Positions 16,873-27,723 of a stretch of DNA of 64,000 nucleotides are shown here, piece by piece. Source of the DNA: Paenalicyclobacillus ferrooxydans. Lineage in GTDB: Bacteria > Bacillota > Bacilli > Alicyclobacillales > Alicyclobacillaceae. The stretch's first letter is position 1. Every line of letters starts with the position of its first letter. The notes below the pieces were generated by a model, which saw only the letters and a program-made list of their open reading frames with translations, ran no database searches and was not told where the DNA came from. The stretch is taken from positions 47,704 through 111,703 of the forward strand of contig NZ_LJCO01000040.1 of NCBI RefSeq assembly GCF_001399675.1. The letters are read 5' to 3'. Made by a program: the position numbers and the translations under genes.

Positions 16873-18156
16873 TTAACGGATGAACCCCCGGTAGTGACGT
16901 TGGAGCAGTTGACCTTCCATCTGTTGCATGGTCTGCAGCGCCACACCAACGATGATCAGGAGCGACGTTCCGCCAAAATAGACCGAATTCAGATTCGCTC
17001 CCGACAAAAGCAAAAACGGCAGCACTGAGATGAATCCGAGAAACAGCGATCCAAAGACTGTAATCCGATTGACAACTTTAATAATGTATTCCTCGGTGTC
17101 TTTCCCTGGACGCACCCCTGGAATATAACCAGCGTGCTTCTGCAATTGCTCAGCAAGCTGCTCGGGGTTGATCTGAATGTGTGTGTAGAAGAACGTAAAC
17201 GCGATAATCAGTACGACTTCCAGCACAACATACCAGACCGAATTGGGGTACAGATACCGCATCACGGCTTCGGCCCAAGCGCGGTTCGAGAAATACGTCG
17301 CGATCGTATAAGGCAGAATCAGCAAGGAAGTTGCGAAGATGACCGGAATTACACCCGCAGCATTCACTTTCAACGGGATGTGGGTTTGCTGCCCTGCGTA
17401 GACCGTCCGCCCCACGACACGCTTCGCATACTGAACGGGAATCTTTCGTTCCGCTTGCTGCACAAATACGATCAACGCGAAGATGATCACAATGCCCGCA
17501 ATCAGGACAATTGACTTCAAGATGTTCAAGAACAACTGGTTGGGGTGTGCATAGAACCAAGCACTATAGACCTCCTGGCCCAATTGCCCCATCCTCGAAA
17601 TAATGCTCACAAAGATGATTACGGAAATGCCGTTGCCGACCCCTTTTTCCGTAATCATTTCGCCAAACCACATCAGCAGTGTATCTCCGGCAGTCAAGCC
17701 AATCACAATCACTGCATAGCTCCACCACGTGTGCGAGAGGAGTAACCCCTGCCGATCGAAGGTATAGGTGAGTCCCGCAGCCTGAATGACCCCGAGACAA
17801 ACCGTAAGGTACCGTGTCAGCTGCGTCAGTTTCTGACGTCCTGACTCGCCTTCCTTCTGCCATTCCTCCAAGCGCGGAATCACGCCGGACTGGAGTAACT
17901 GCACCACGATGGATGCCGTGATGTAGGGTGTAACACTCATGGCGAAGATGGAGAACCGATAGAAGGCCCCACCAGAAAACATATTCAGCAGGTTAAACAG
18001 GGCATTGTTTTGCCCTGATTGATTTAGCGCGTTCTGATTCATTCCTGGTACCGGAAAGTATGTTCCGATCCGGTACACAGCAATGACAAACAGCGTGAAC
18101 AAAATCCGGTTGCGAAGATGTTTCAGCCGCCACAGGTTTGCTATACCCTGCCACAC
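16873..18156 (-). CDS. secY: Protein translocase subunit SecY
   Basis: SecY is the channel of the Sec translocon. The 427 residues have ten hydrophobic segments, the periplasmic/plug motif PYITASIVVQLL near 75, and the cytoplasmic loop QAERKIPVQYAKR near 225 that engages SecA and the ribosome. It follows rplO after one base, so the two are coupled. SecE is encoded elsewhere in this window. Confidence 0.98.
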   Translation of the reverse strand: MWQGIANLWRLKHLRNRILFTLFVIAVYRIGTYFPVPGMNQNALNQSGQNNALFNLLNMFSGGAFYRFSIFAMSVTPYITASIVVQLLQSGVIPRLEEWQKEGESGRQKLTQLTRYLTVCLGVIQAAGLTYTFDRQGLLLSHTWWSYAVIVIGLTAGDTLLMWFGEMITEKGVGNGISVIIFVSIISRMGQLGQEVYSAWFYAHPNQLFLNILKSIVLIAGIVIIFALIVFVQQAERKIPVQYAKRVVGRTVYAGQQTHIPLKVNAAGVIPVIFATSLLILPYTIATYFSNRAWAEAVMRYLYPNSVWYVVLEVVLIIAFTFFYTHIQINPEQLAEQLQKHAGYIPGVRPGKDTEEYIIKVVNRITVFGSLFLGFISVLPFLLLSGANLNSVYFGGTSLLIIVGVALQTMQQMEGQLLQRHYRGFIR

Positions 18157-18157
18157 C

Positions 18158-18601
18158 TTAAATCACCTCAGCAGTCCCGCCTGCTGCCTCAATCTTTTCC
18201 TTCGCGCTACCCGAATACGCGTGCGCCTGAACAGTCAACTTGACAGTCAGATCGCCTTTGCCAAGAACCTTGACACCATCGAGCAACTCACGAACCAACC
18301 GACGCTCCAGCAACAATTCCGGAGTGACGACCGTACCCGCAGGGAGTTCGTTCAATTGGCTGAGATTCACGATGGCATAGGTCTTGGAAAAACGCGCATT
18401 GGTAAACCCACGCTTCGGAAGACGTTTGAACAACGGCGTCTGGCCACCTTCAAAGCCCGGCCTCACGCCACCGCCGGAACGGGCCCACTGGCCTTTGCTT
18501 CCGCGTGTTGATGTTTTACCATGTCCAGAACTCGTACCGCGTCCTACGCGTTTCTTACCACGGCGAGCACCATCGTTGGACTTCAACTCATGCAGTTGCA
18601 T
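18158..18601 (-). CDS. rplO: 50S ribosomal protein L15
   Basis: L15 is a late assembly protein of the 50S core. The 147 residues begin [20 protein letters not shown], with the Gly/Arg-rich extension that threads into 23S rRNA and the C-terminal [18 protein letters not shown] motif. It lies between rpmD and secY as in all spc operons. Confidence 0.98.
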   Translation of the reverse strand: MQLHELKSNDGARRGKKRVGRGTSSGHGKTSTRGSKGQWARSGGGVRPGFEGGQTPLFKRLPKRGFTNARFSKTYAIVNLSQLNELPAGTVVTPELLLERRLVRELLDGVKVLGKGDLTVKLTVQAHAYSGSAKEKIEAAGGTAEVI

Positions 18602-18621
18602 ACTTGCACCTCCTTCAATCC

Positions 18622-18813
18622 TTACTCCGCTTCAACAACAGTCACTTCAACCAGATGCTTGACGCGGTTAATCATGCCACGAATGACTGGCGTATCTTCA
18701 TGCACAACGGTCATCTGCATTTTGCGAAGGCCGAGTGCAACCACAGTTTTGCGTTGGTTCAGAGGACGGCCAATCGGGCTGTGCTTCAACGTTACTGAAA
18801 GCTTTGTCGCCAA
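18622..18813 (-). CDS. rpmD: 50S ribosomal protein L30
   Basis: A 63-residue protein of the 50S subunit, with ferredoxin-like fold motifs [20 protein letters not shown] and [11 protein letters not shown]. The start is a TTG (MATKLSV) after AAGGAGG at normal spacing; no ATG is available before the conserved region. It follows rpsE by 13 bases. Confidence 0.96.
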   Translation of the reverse strand: MATKLSVTLKHSPIGRPLNQRKTVVALGLRKMQMTVVHEDTPVIRGMINRVKHLVEVTVVEAE

Positions 18814-18826
18814 CTGCAACCCCTCC

Positions 18827-19324
18827 TTAACCAATAATCTCTTCGACGCTCTTGCCTCGCAAGCGAGCAACTTCCTCGGCCCGCTTTAACTGGTTGAGCG
18901 CGTCAAGCGTCGCATGTACCATGTTGATTGGATTGTTGGATCCAAGCGACTTGGTTGCGATGTCCTTAATACCCGCAAGCTCCAAGACGGCACGAACAGG
19001 GCCGCCTGCAATCACACCGGAACCTTCGGGAGCTGGCTTAATCAGAACTTGACCAGCACCAAAGTGACCGAGTGCCTCATGCGGAATGCTGGTACGCTTC
19101 ATTGGAACATGGATCAGGTTCTTCTTCGCATCCTCAATACCCTTGCGAATGGCATCAGGTACCTCCTGGGCTTTACCAAGCCCAGCACCGACGTACCCGT
19201 TCCCGTCACCGACAACAACAAGGGCTGAGAATGAAAACCTACGACCGCCCTTCACAACCTTAGCAACGCGGTTTACATGAACAACGCGTTCCGTCAGTTC
19301 GAGCTGATTCGGATCAATGCGCAC
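18827..19324 (-). CDS. rpsE: 30S ribosomal protein S5
   Basis: S5 helps form the mRNA entry site and guards decoding fidelity. The 165 residues show the double-stranded-RNA-like domain ([20 protein letters not shown], about 23-42) and a C-terminal fold with the [12 protein letters not shown] segment. The start is a GTG after GGAAGG. Confidence 0.98.
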   Translation of the reverse strand: MRIDPNQLELTERVVHVNRVAKVVKGGRRFSFSALVVVGDGNGYVGAGLGKAQEVPDAIRKGIEDAKKNLIHVPMKRTSIPHEALGHFGAGQVLIKPAPEGSGVIAGGPVRAVLELAGIKDIATKSLGSNNPINMVHATLDALNQLKRAEEVARLRGKSVEEIIG

Positions 19325-19343
19325 AGAGACACCTTCCTCTCAA

Positions 19344-19712
19344 TTAGAATTGCAGACCTGCTTCACGAGCAGCATCTGCGAGGGCTTGCACCCGACCGTG
19401 GTACAAGTAACCACCGCGGTCAAACACGACCTCGGAAACGCCTTTTTCCAATGCCCGCTTTGCGACGAGCTCTCCAACCATGCGGGCTGCGTCCACATTG
19501 CCGCCATTCTTCAGTTGTTCGTTCAGTTCCTTATCGACGCTGGAGGCACTTACGAGTGTATTTCCAGTCACGTCATCAATGACCTGTGCGTAAATGTGCT
19601 TATTCGACCGATAAACATTCAGACGTGGTCTTGCCTGTGTGCCAGTGATGCGATTGCGCACACGCAGATGGCGTCGTTTCCGGGCGAGGTTGCGGTCCTC
19701 TTTTGTAATCAC
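19344..19712 (-). CDS. rplR: 50S ribosomal protein L18
   Basis: L18 anchors 5S rRNA to the 50S subunit together with L5. The 122 residues carry the basic N-terminus [20 protein letters not shown] and the C-terminal [20 protein letters not shown] signature. The start is GTG behind a GGGAG site. Confidence 0.98.
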   Translation of the reverse strand: MITKEDRNLARKRRHLRVRNRITGTQARPRLNVYRSNKHIYAQVIDDVTGNTLVSASSVDKELNEQLKNGGNVDAARMVGELVAKRALEKGVSEVVFDRGGYLYHGRVQALADAAREAGLQF

Positions 19713-19742
19713 GCCGATTCACTCCCTTTCTCCGTGAACGGA

Positions 19743-20282
19743 TTACTTCTTACCAGTCTTACCGACTTTACGACGAATGCGTTCGGTCTCATATTTGATA
19801 CCCTTGCCCTTATACGGCTCCGGTTTACGCAACGCACGAACGCGGGCAGCGTAAGCACCCACAACTTCCTTATCGATGCCACGAATAATCAACTTGGTCG
19901 GTGCAGGAACCTCAACTTCGATTCCCTCTTCATTATCCAACACCACTGGGTGCGAAAAGCCAAGAGAAAGTGTCACCTTATCCCCTGACTTCGCGGCACG
20001 ATAACCAACACCGACGAGGTCAAGATTCTTTGTAAACCCGTTGCTTACACCTTCGACCATGTTCGACAACACACTGCGAGTCGTGCCATGGAGGCTGCGA
20101 TGATCTTTCTCGTCAGATGGCCGTTCAACAAGGGCTTCATTGCCATTTACAACGATCTTCATATCCGGATGGAACTGGCGCTCCAGAAGGCCCTTCGGAC
20201 CTTTTACCTTTACGTACGAACCATCTACGGTTACTTCCACCCCAGCCGGAATCACAATCGGTTTTTTACCAATACGGGACAT
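19743..20282 (-). CDS. rplF: 50S ribosomal protein L6
   Basis: L6 lies near the factor-binding centre of the 50S subunit. The 179 residues start [19 protein letters not shown] and contain the C-terminal signature [20 protein letters not shown], preceding a Lys-rich end. Confidence 0.98.
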   Translation of the reverse strand: MSRIGKKPIVIPAGVEVTVDGSYVKVKGPKGLLERQFHPDMKIVVNGNEALVERPSDEKDHRSLHGTTRSVLSNMVEGVSNGFTKNLDLVGVGYRAAKSGDKVTLSLGFSHPVVLDNEEGIEVEVPAPTKLIIRGIDKEVVGAYAARVRALRKPEPYKGKGIKYETERIRRKVGKTGKK

Positions 20283-20313
20283 CTTCCCACCTCCGTTCTA
20301 TCTCTGCCTCAAA

Positions 20314-20712
20314 TCACCAAACGTAGCACAGAACCTCGCCGCCAACGCCCGCCTGACGAGCTTCTTTATCGGTCAAGATACCCTTCGATGTGGAGATGAT
20401 AGCAATGCCCAGGCCGCCGAGAACACGTGGAACACCGTCATTTGGAACATACACGCGCATCCCAGGCTTGCTAATCCGCTTCAATCCAGTGATAACACGT
20501 TCCTGACCTTTACCGTACTTCAGGAACAAACGAATGACACCCTGTTTCTCATCCGCAATAAATTCGGCATCGCGGATGAAGCCCTCACGCTTCAAAATCT
20601 CAGCAATGGACTTTTTAATATTAGAGCCCGGGATTTCCACTTTCTCATGACCCACCAAGTTGGCGTTTCGAATCCGGGTGAGCATATCTGCAATCGGGTC
20701 AGTCATAACCAT
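20314..20712 (-). CDS. rpsH: 30S ribosomal protein S8
   Basis: S8 binds helix 21 of 16S rRNA early in assembly. The 132 residues contain [14 protein letters not shown] at the start and [20 protein letters not shown] at the C-terminus. The first of two in-frame ATGs is nine bases from AAGGAGG and was chosen; the second would remove two residues. Confidence 0.98.
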   Translation of the reverse strand: MVMTDPIADMLTRIRNANLVGHEKVEIPGSNIKKSIAEILKREGFIRDAEFIADEKQGVIRLFLKYGKGQERVITGLKRISKPGMRVYVPNDGVPRVLGGLGIAIISTSKGILTDKEARQAGVGGEVLCYVW

Positions 20713-20741
20713 TTATCAAAACCTCCTTCCGTGCGTGCCTG

Positions 20742-20927
20742 TTACCAGCTCGCCTTTTTCACACCAGGCAATTGACCTTTGTAGGCCAAGTTGCGGAAGC
20801 AGATACGGCAGATCCCGAACTTGCGCAAAACCGAGTGCGGGCGGCCGCAGATGCGACAACGTGTGTACGCCCGAGTGCTAAACTTTGGGTTACGCGCAGC
20901 CTTGATAATCATCGACTTCTTTGCCAC
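20742..20927 (-). CDS. rpsZ: 30S ribosomal protein S14, zinc form
   Basis: The short, 61-residue zinc-binding S14 of the 30S head. [20 protein letters not shown] holds the two CxxC pairs that bind zinc. The zinc-free, longer paralogue used under zinc limitation is not in the window. It lies between rplE and rpsH. Confidence 0.98.
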   Translation of the reverse strand: MAKKSMIIKAARNPKFSTRAYTRCRICGRPHSVLRKFGICRICFRNLAYKGQLPGVKKASW

Positions 20928-20973
20928 GTGATCGCTCCTCTCTTTTGAATGAATCCTACATAATCAAGGTCAG

Positions 20974-21513
20974 TTACTTTCGGAATGGCATGCCCAAGTG
21001 AGTTAACAGCGCACGCGCCTCTTCGTCGGACTTTGCGGTTGTTACCACAACCACTTCCATGCCGCGGACTTTGTCCACCTTGTCGTACTCAATTTCAGGG
21101 AAGATCAGCTGCTCGCGCAGACCGAGCGTATAGTTACCGCGGCCATCAAACGCCTTTGGCGACACACCCCGGAAGTCACGAACACGCGGCAATGCAACGT
21201 TCATCAATTTATCAAGGAAGTGGAACATCCGCTCACCACGCAAAGTCACCTTCACGCCAATCGGCATGCCCTGACGGACACGGAACTGCGCGATTGATTT
21301 CTTAGCACGGGTGACGACTGGCTTTTGACCAGTGATCGTCACGACGTCTTCCACAGCAGCATCAATGACTTTCGGATTTTGAACAGCTTCGCCGAGACCT
21401 AAGTTGACGACAACCTTTTCAATCCTGGGCACTTGCATAACAGTGGAATAGTTGAACTGCTTCATCAGTTCTCCCACCACTTGGGACTGGTATTTTTCCT
21501 GCAGACGGGTCAC
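20974..21513 (-). CDS. rplE: 50S ribosomal protein L5
   Basis: L5 binds 5S rRNA and contacts P-site tRNA. The 179 residues include [15 protein letters not shown], the loop RRGERM-like segment [20 protein letters not shown], and the [17 protein letters not shown] signature. Length matches Bacillus. Confidence 0.98.
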   Translation of the reverse strand: MTRLQEKYQSQVVGELMKQFNYSTVMQVPRIEKVVVNLGLGEAVQNPKVIDAAVEDVVTITGQKPVVTRAKKSIAQFRVRQGMPIGVKVTLRGERMFHFLDKLMNVALPRVRDFRGVSPKAFDGRGNYTLGLREQLIFPEIEYDKVDKVRGMEVVVVTTAKSDEEARALLTHLGMPFRK

Positions 21514-21535
21514 TGCTTATTCTCCCTTCACCTGG

Positions 21536-21859
21536 CTACTCGTCAATCACTTCGCCAGACTTTTTGGCATACCGGACTTTTCTTCCGTCTTCCAGCAGCT
21601 TGAAGCCAATCCGGCTCGCTTCCCCGCTCTTCGGGTCAGCAATTTGAACGTTGGAAATGTGAATTGGAGCTTCCTTTTGGATGATGCCACCCTCAGGATT
21701 CGCCATGTTTGGCTTTGTGTGCCGCTTCACAACGTTCACGCCTTCGACCAGAACCCGCTGTTCCTTCGGAAACACTGCGAGCACGCGTCCTGACTTCTGC
21801 TTGTCTTTACCTGCAATGACAACTACCTTGTCACCCTTCTTAATCGACACTTTCGACAA
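21536..21859 (-). CDS. rplX: 50S ribosomal protein L24
   Basis: L24 starts 50S assembly near the tunnel exit. The 107 residues contain a KOW motif at [20 protein letters not shown] and the conserved [14 protein letters not shown] eight bases after GAGGGGG gives [11 protein letters not shown]; an upstream in-frame start would overlap the rplN end and adds ten unconserved residues. Confidence 0.96.
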   Translation of the reverse strand: MSKVSIKKGDKVVVIAGKDKQKSGRVLAVFPKEQRVLVEGVNVVKRHTKPNMANPEGGIIQKEAPIHISNVQIADPKSGEASRIGFKLLEDGRKVRYAKKSGEVIDE

Positions 21860-21885
21860 TCTCAGCACCCCCTCGTTTCCCAGGC

Positions 21886-22254
21886 TCACAAAACTTCAGG
21901 TGCCAAGGAAATAATTTTCATGAAATCGCGATCGCGCAACTCACGAGCAACGGGGCCAAAGATACGGGTTCCACGAGGACTTTTGTCTTCACGGATAATC
22001 ACGGCCGCGTTCTCATCGAAACGAATATAGGAACCGTCTTTACGACGAAGCCCACGTCGACTACGAACGACAACAGCCTTGACCACGTCGCCTTTCTTGA
22101 CAACGCCACCGGGTGTTGCACTTTTGACTGATGCGATGATGACATCACCAACATTCGCCGTCTTGCGATTGGAACCACCCAAGACGCGGAAGCACATAAT
22201 TTCCTTCGCTCCCGTGTTGTCGGCTACCACTAACCGTGTTTGTGGTTGAATCAT
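21886..22254 (-). CDS. rplN: 50S ribosomal protein L14
   Basis: L14 forms an intersubunit bridge and binds the silencing factor RsfS. The 122 residues are full length: [19 protein letters not shown] at the start and [20 protein letters not shown] near the end. Confidence 0.98.
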   Translation of the reverse strand: MIQPQTRLVVADNTGAKEIMCFRVLGGSNRKTANVGDVIIASVKSATPGGVVKKGDVVKAVVVRSRRGLRRKDGSYIRFDENAAVIIREDKSPRGTRIFGPVARELRDRDFMKIISLAPEVL

Positions 22255-22282
22255 TCGGATTGCCTCCTTCCAGCGGGAACGA

Positions 22283-22543
22283 TTAGATCACTACTGCTTT
22301 CTCAATAATCTCAACAAGACGCCAACGCTTATCTTTACTTAGAGGACGGGTTTCCATGATCCGCACTGTATCGCCAATCTTGGCCTCGTTCTGTTCATCG
22401 TGCGCCTTAAACTTCACTGTGCGCCGAATCGTCTTGCCGTAAATACGATGCTTTACATATTCCTCAACGGCCACAACGATTGTCTTTTCCATCTTGTCGC
22501 TGACAACCTTGCCGACACGGACTTTGCGATAATTCCGTTCCAC
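22283..22543 (-). CDS. rpsQ: 30S ribosomal protein S17
   Basis: S17 is an OB-fold primary 16S binder. The 86 residues contain [14 protein letters not shown] and the [20 protein letters not shown] signature. The GTG ([11 protein letters not shown]) lies seven bases after GGAGG; a TTG one codon upstream is also possible. Confidence 0.97.
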   Translation of the reverse strand: MERNYRKVRVGKVVSDKMEKTIVVAVEEYVKHRIYGKTIRRTVKFKAHDEQNEAKIGDTVRIMETRPLSKDKRWRLVEIIEKAVVI

Positions 22544-22565
22544 CAAGTCAACCTCCCTCCTTGAG

Positions 22566-22763
22566 TTAAACGATACCCAGTTCACGCTGCTTCAGAATGG
22601 TCTTCGCACGTGCGATATCTTTCCGAACCTGACGAATTCTCATCGGATTCTCCAACTGACCCGTGGCGAGCTGGAAACGGAGGTTGAACAACTCATCCTT
22701 GAGTTGGTCAATGCGGCTTTCGATTTCTTCGCTGGAAAGCCCGCGAAGTTCATTAGCTTTCAT
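22566..22763 (-). CDS. rpmC: 50S ribosomal protein L29
   Basis: A 65-residue two-helix protein at the tunnel exit, part of the docking site for trigger factor and SRP. It starts [18 protein letters not shown] and keeps [16 protein letters not shown] and the [14 protein letters not shown] signature. Its start overlaps the rplP end by 11 bases, so it is coupled. Confidence 0.97.
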   Translation of the reverse strand: MKANELRGLSSEEIESRIDQLKDELFNLRFQLATGQLENPMRIRQVRKDIARAKTILKQRELGIV

Positions 22764-23187
22764 CAGCTTCACCACCCACTTCGTCACGAACTACAAACTT
22801 CGTCTTGATTGGCAGCTTGTGCGCTGCAAGACGCATCGCCTCACGGGCAATTTCCTCGGTAACACCATCAATTTCAAACAAGATCCGACCCGGTTTCACC
22901 ACTGCAACCCACTTTTCAGGGGATCCTTTGCCGCTGCCCATACGGGTTTCAGCCGGCTTCTGCGTAACTGGCTTGCTCGGGAAAATCTTAATCCACACTT
23001 TACCGCCGCGACGCATATAACGCGTCATTGCAATACGAGCAGCTTCAATCTGGCGATTTGTAACCCAAGCTGCTTCCAGAGCCTCCAGACCATACTGGCC
23101 GAAGGTTACTTCGTTGCCGCCTTTGGAAGCACCGGTCATACGTCCACGATGTTCTTTACGGTGCTTAACACGTTTCGGCATCAACAT
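22753..23187 (-). CDS. rplP: 50S ribosomal protein L16
   Basis: L16 is a late assembly protein near the A site. The 144 residues start [19 protein letters not shown] and include [15 protein letters not shown] and the [19 protein letters not shown] region. The ATG lies nine bases after GGAAGGAGG, two bases beyond the rpsC stop. Confidence 0.98.
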   Translation of the reverse strand: MLMPKRVKHRKEHRGRMTGASKGGNEVTFGQYGLEALEAAWVTNRQIEAARIAMTRYMRRGGKVWIKIFPSKPVTQKPAETRMGSGKGSPEKWVAVVKPGRILFEIDGVTEEIAREAMRLAAHKLPIKTKFVVRDEVGGEADES

Positions 23188-23189
23188 GG

Positions 23190-23855
23190 TTAGTTGCCTC
23201 CTTCCTCAGCGCCCTTCCGGTTGCGTTGTGGCAGAATTTCACCACGGTAGATCCAAACTTTTACGCCAATCCGTCCGTACGTTGTGTGTGCTTCAGCCAA
23301 CGCGTAGTCGATATCAGCGCGCAGGGTGTGAAGTGGTACTGTGCCTTCAGAGTAACCTTCGGTGCGAGCTATTTCAGCGCCGCCCAAACGACCGGACACC
23401 TGAACACGGATGCCTTTGCCACCAACGCGCATTGTCCGTTGAATTGCCTGTTTCATCGCACGGCGGAACGAGACACGTCGTTCCAACTGTGTTGCAATAT
23501 TCTCGGCAACCAATCGAGCGCTCAAATCGGGGCTCTTGACTTCGGAAATCGAAATATGGACTCGCTTGCCAGTCAAGCTGTTGAGTTGATTCCGCAGGGC
23601 ATCGACCTCGGAGCCACCCTTACCAATGACCATACCTGGCTTTGCAGTGTGGATAATAACGTTGATACGGTTCGCTGCCCGTTCAATGTCGATTCCTGCA
23701 ACAGCTGCGTCCTTCAAACGTCGTGCTACAAAATCACGAATCTTCAAGTCCTCGTGAAGGAGGCCCTGATAGTCCTTTTTGTTTGCAAACCACTTGGATT
23801 CCCAATCGCGGATAATTCCAATGCGCATACCAACGGGATTTACCTTTTGACCCAT
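23190..23855 (-). CDS. rpsC: 30S ribosomal protein S3
   Basis: S3 forms the mRNA entry tunnel with S4 and S5 and helps unwind mRNA. The 221 residues start [18 protein letters not shown], carry a KH domain around [17 protein letters not shown] (GxxG loop), and end with the [16 protein letters not shown] segment. Confidence 0.98.
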   Translation of the reverse strand: MGQKVNPVGMRIGIIRDWESKWFANKKDYQGLLHEDLKIRDFVARRLKDAAVAGIDIERAANRINVIIHTAKPGMVIGKGGSEVDALRNQLNSLTGKRVHISISEVKSPDLSARLVAENIATQLERRVSFRRAMKQAIQRTMRVGGKGIRVQVSGRLGGAEIARTEGYSEGTVPLHTLRADIDYALAEAHTTYGRIGVKVWIYRGEILPQRNRKGAEEGGN

Positions 23856-23871
23856 ACGCTTCTATCCCTCC

Positions 23872-24213
23872 TTACTTCTCCGCCACCACGACGGTAATAT
23901 GACTCGTGCGCTTCATGATGCTGTATGCGCGACCTTGAGCGCGGGGATGGAACCGTTTCAACGTCGGACCTGGATCGACAAAGATCTCTTTCACGAACAG
24001 TCTTTCCACATCCATGTTGTGGTTGTTCTCCGCATTCGCAATCGCCGACTTCAGCACCTTCTCCACGACCGGAGATGCACCTCGCGGCGTTAACCTCAAA
24101 ATCGCAAGCGCTTCGCCAATCTTCTTACCTCGAATCAGGTCCACAACCAATCGAACCTTACGCGGTGCAATCCGGATATACTTGGCTCTAGCGCGGGTCT
24201 CTGTAGCTTCCAT
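23872..24213 (-). CDS. rplV: 50S ribosomal protein L22
   Basis: L22 lines the constriction of the nascent-peptide tunnel. The 113 residues contain [19 protein letters not shown] and the beta-hairpin tip [17 protein letters not shown]. No insertion or deletion is seen in the hairpin that would suggest macrolide resistance. Confidence 0.98.
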   Translation of the reverse strand: MEATETRARAKYIRIAPRKVRLVVDLIRGKKIGEALAILRLTPRGASPVVEKVLKSAIANAENNHNMDVERLFVKEIFVDPGPTLKRFHPRAQGRAYSIMKRTSHITVVVAEK

Positions 24214-24241
24214 CTGTTACCCTCCTTTCGCAATGAAACGA

Positions 24242-24523
24242 TTAACGTGAACGGGAGCCCTTTTCATCACCAGCATGACCCTTGTACGTACGGGTCGGTG
24301 CGAACTCACCAAGTTTATGACCAACCATATCCTCCGTCACGTAGACCGGCACGTGCTTACGACCGTCGTGAACTCCGAAGGTATGTCCTACAAACTGTGG
24401 AAAAATCGTCGAGCGGCGCGACCAAGTCTTGATAACACGCTTCTCGCCAGCAGTGTTCAGGCCCTCAACTTTCTTCAGCAAATAGCTGTCGCAAAACGGC
24501 CCCTTCTTTAACGAACGACTCAC
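24242..24523 (-). CDS. rpsS: 30S ribosomal protein S19
   Basis: S19 is a 30S head protein paired with S13. The 93 residues begin with a GTG-coded Met and [18 protein letters not shown], and carry the [18 protein letters not shown] signature. GGGGAGG lies seven to eight bases upstream of the start; longer in-frame starts lie in the intergenic region. Confidence 0.97.
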   Translation of the reverse strand: MSRSLKKGPFCDSYLLKKVEGLNTAGEKRVIKTWSRRSTIFPQFVGHTFGVHDGRKHVPVYVTEDMVGHKLGEFAPTRTYKGHAGDEKGSRSR

Positions 24524-24612
24524 GGAAAAACCTCCCCTCGCCCCAGCCAACAAGAGCGGCCGGGATGATTTTATTCGACTGCCGACAGGAGCAATCACTG
24601 TGCTCCCGAGAT

Positions 24613-25443
24613 TTACTTCTTCCGGCGGCGGACAATGTACTTGTCATTCGGGTGATTCTTTTTACGGGTCTTCTTGCCAAGCGTCGGCTTACCCCAAGGC
24701 GACATCGGGGACTTCCTGCCGACAGGCGCCTTACCTTCACCACCGCCATGCGGATGGTCTACCGGGTTCATAACCACACCACGAACCGTCGGGCGCTTAC
24801 CCATCCAACGAGACCGACCGGCTTTGCCGATATTCACGTTCTCATGGTCCAGATTGCCTACCTGACCGACTGTCGCACGGCACTCCAGACGCACAAGACG
24901 CATTTCACCAGAGGATAGGCGAATGTTCGCATAAGTGCCTTCCTTCGCCATCAACTGAGCCGAGGCGCCCGCAGCACGCGCCAACTGTCCGCCCTTGCCA
25001 GGCTTCAGCTCGATGTTGTGAATGACGGTACCAACCGGAATGTTTGCAATCGGCAACGCGTTACCCACGCGAATGTCAGCCTCCGGACCGGATACCACCA
25101 TCTGCCCAACTTTCAAGCCGTTCGGCGCGATGATGTAACGCTTTTCACCATCCACGTAGTGTAGAAGCGCAATGCGAGCCGAGCGATTTGGATCATACTC
25201 GATCGTCGCAACCTTCGCAGGCACGCCATCCTTATTGCGCTTAAAGTCGATTACACGATATTGACGTTTGTGACCGCCACCCTGGTGACGAACTGTGATT
25301 TTACCCTGGTGGTTACGGCCCGCACGTGTTTTCAACGGAGCAAGCAGAGACTTCTCTGGTTGGTCGGTCGTAATCTCTTCAAATGTCGAAACCGACATAA
25401 ACCGACGCCCCGGGGAAGTAGGGCGATATTTTTTAATGCCCAA
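24613..25443 (-). CDS. rplB: 50S ribosomal protein L2
   Basis: L2 is needed for subunit joining and peptidyl transfer. The 276 residues begin [15 protein letters not shown] from a TTG eight bases after GGAGG; a GTG two codons before it is too close to the site. The conserved C-terminal segment [16 protein letters not shown] holds the essential His. Confidence 0.98.
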   Translation of the reverse strand: MGIKKYRPTSPGRRFMSVSTFEEITTDQPEKSLLAPLKTRAGRNHQGKITVRHQGGGHKRQYRVIDFKRNKDGVPAKVATIEYDPNRSARIALLHYVDGEKRYIIAPNGLKVGQMVVSGPEADIRVGNALPIANIPVGTVIHNIELKPGKGGQLARAAGASAQLMAKEGTYANIRLSSGEMRLVRLECRATVGQVGNLDHENVNIGKAGRSRWMGKRPTVRGVVMNPVDHPHGGGEGKAPVGRKSPMSPWGKPTLGKKTRKKNHPNDKYIVRRRKK

Positions 25444-25481
25444 CGTCACAACCTCCTTTACACTTCATCCAACTCAATACC

Positions 25482-25766
25482 TCAGCCATTAAAGATTTCG
25501 ATCGGCTTAGAGTCGGCCTTCAACTTAACGATTGCTTTCTTACGTTCGCTCGTAAACCCAACGTATTTGCCCACACGCTTTTTCTTGCCAGGCGCACGCA
25601 AAGTGTTTACCTGCTCAACCTGCACACCAAACAGTTTCTCAACAGCCTGGCGGATTTCAGTCTTATTTGCACGGCGGTCAACTTCGAAGACATACTTGCC
25701 TTCTTCCATCAATTCCGTCGAACGCTCCGTAATAATCGGACGCTTAATGAGGTCACGCGGATCCAT
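25482..25766 (-). CDS. rplW: 50S ribosomal protein L23
   Basis: L23 sits at the tunnel exit and docks trigger factor, SRP and SecYEG. The 94 residues start [20 protein letters not shown] and include the [18 protein letters not shown] signature. Its ATG shares one base with the rplD stop (TAATG). Confidence 0.98.
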   Translation of the reverse strand: MDPRDLIKRPIITERSTELMEEGKYVFEVDRRANKTEIRQAVEKLFGVQVEQVNTLRAPGKKKRVGKYVGFTSERKKAIVKLKADSKPIEIFNG

Positions 25767-26386
25767 TACGCGAACACCTCCTCAACTTTGGCTACCGCAT
25801 CTCGAGTCAACACAAGGTGATCATGTTGAATCAAGTCATACACATTCAGCGCATTCGCTTCTACATACTTCAGTCCTTGGATGTTCCGGGCCGACAGGTA
25901 TGCATTCTCTTCGCGCTGTCCATCAACCAACAGAACCTTGTTGACATGCAAAGCCTGTAACAACGTAGCCATGTGTTTCGTTTTCGCTTCAGAGACAGCA
26001 AGATCATCAAGGACAATCAACTTGCCTTCATCCACCTTGCTTGACAAAGCGCTGTACAGAGCCAAACGCCGCACTTTCTTGGGCACCTTCAACTCATAGG
26101 TTCTAGGTGTTGGACCAAAGACAACACCGCCGCCCTTCCACTGCGGACTGCGTGTGCTTCCCTGGCGAGCGCGACCGGTCCCCTTCTGACGCCATGGCTT
26201 ACGACCGCCGCCGCTGACTTCTGAGCGGGTCTTTACCTTATGCGTGCCTTGCCGTTTCGCCGCCAAAAGACTGAGCACGACTGCGTGCATCAAGTCTGGA
26301 CGCACAGGCGCAGAAAACAGTTTTTCATTCAATTCAATATCCCCGACTTGTTCGCCGTTCATATTGTATACCGCTACTTTCGGCAT
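25766..26386 (-). CDS. rplD: 50S ribosomal protein L4
   Basis: L4 reaches into the nascent-peptide tunnel. The 206 residues contain the basic loop ([20 protein letters not shown], about 64-83) that lines the tunnel. No changes in this loop suggest macrolide resistance. Coupled to rplW by an overlapping stop and start. Confidence 0.98.
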   Translation of the reverse strand: MPKVAVYNMNGEQVGDIELNEKLFSAPVRPDLMHAVVLSLLAAKRQGTHKVKTRSEVSGGGRKPWRQKGTGRARQGSTRSPQWKGGGVVFGPTPRTYELKVPKKVRRLALYSALSSKVDEGKLIVLDDLAVSEAKTKHMATLLQALHVNKVLLVDGQREENAYLSARNIQGLKYVEANALNVYDLIQHDHLVLTRDAVAKVEEVFA

Positions 26387-26409
26387 CCCACATCCTCCTT
26401 TCTAACCGC

Positions 26410-27039
26410 TTAGTGGACCGACTTAACTGCCTGTCTCACCGTAACAAATGAATTTTTCGGCCCAGGAATCGCACCTTTGACAAGCAACAAATTGCGTTCC
26501 AAATCCACTCGAACAACCTGCAGATTCTGAACCGTTACACGCTCGCCACCCATGCGACCAGCCATCGTTTGGCCTTTAAACACGCGATTCGGCGCGATCG
26601 GACCAAGAGACCCGACGCCGCGGTGGTATTTCGAACCGTGACCCATGGGTCCGCGGGATTGGTTGTGGCGCTTGATGGCACCTGCATAACCTTTACCTTT
26701 GGACGTTCCAATCACGTCCACAACTTCACCTTCAGTAAACACATCCGGACCGAGTTGCTGGCCGACCTCATAATCCCCAAGGTCAACCCCTCGAAACTCC
26801 CGTACGTATTTCTTTGCAGCAGTATTCGCTTTTTGTGCATGGCCCTGTTCGGCCTTCGTCGCGCGCTTAGCTTTCTTATCTGCAAATCCAATTTGCACTG
26901 CATCATATCCGTCAGTGGCTACTTCCTTCTTTTGAAGCACCACACACGGGCCTGCTTCGATTACAGTTACCGGGATGACTGTCCCATCTTCAGAAAACAC
27001 TTGGGTCATACCAAGCTTCCGTCCAAGAATGCCCTTCAT
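26410..27039 (-). CDS. rplC: 50S ribosomal protein L3
   Basis: L3 starts 50S assembly and extends to the peptidyl transferase centre. The 209 residues begin [19 protein letters not shown] and carry the loop [20 protein letters not shown]. The start is an ATG behind GGAGGTG. Confidence 0.98.
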   Translation of the reverse strand: MKGILGRKLGMTQVFSEDGTVIPVTVIEAGPCVVLQKKEVATDGYDAVQIGFADKKAKRATKAEQGHAQKANTAAKKYVREFRGVDLGDYEVGQQLGPDVFTEGEVVDVIGTSKGKGYAGAIKRHNQSRGPMGHGSKYHRGVGSLGPIAPNRVFKGQTMAGRMGGERVTVQNLQVVRVDLERNLLLVKGAIPGPKNSFVTVRQAVKSVH

Positions 27040-27119
27040 ACGTACACCTCCTCAACACGCATTACCGTTTCAACAGTCAGCAATTAGCTGACTTCAGTTC
27101 TATTTCAGTACATCTGCGA

Positions 27120-27524
<405 letters not shown>

Positions 27525-27598
27525 CTAGTGGTGCCCCATATGGCTACGGACACATAGGCAACATTCTGCCTCATCGCTGTCAGAGACCAACATTCGAA

Positions 27599-27627
27599 AT
27601 TATACTAGACTGCTGACCAGAACACAA
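27599..27627 (-). promoter_or_regulatory. Sigma-A promoter of the S10-spc-alpha superoperon
   Basis: Reading leftward, TTGTGT and a perfect TATAAT are 17 bases apart. Transcription would start near 27591, leaving about 160 bases of leader before rpsJ. The rest of the tuf-rpsJ gap holds the tuf terminator and no gene. Confidence 0.85.
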
Positions 27628-27663
27628 GAAGGATTGCACAATCAATATACGGGTAGATAAAGG

Positions 27664-27690
27664 AAAACAGAGGGCAGTGTGCCCTCTGTT
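27664..27690 (-). terminator. Terminator after tuf
   Basis: A perfect 11-bp stem (AACAGAGGGCA with TGCCCTCTGTT) with a three-base loop is followed leftward by a short, T-rich tail. It separates the str operon from the S10 operon. Confidence 0.85.
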
Positions 27691-27723
27691 TACAGTTCAC
27701 AGATCTCTTCACTTCCGAACAGC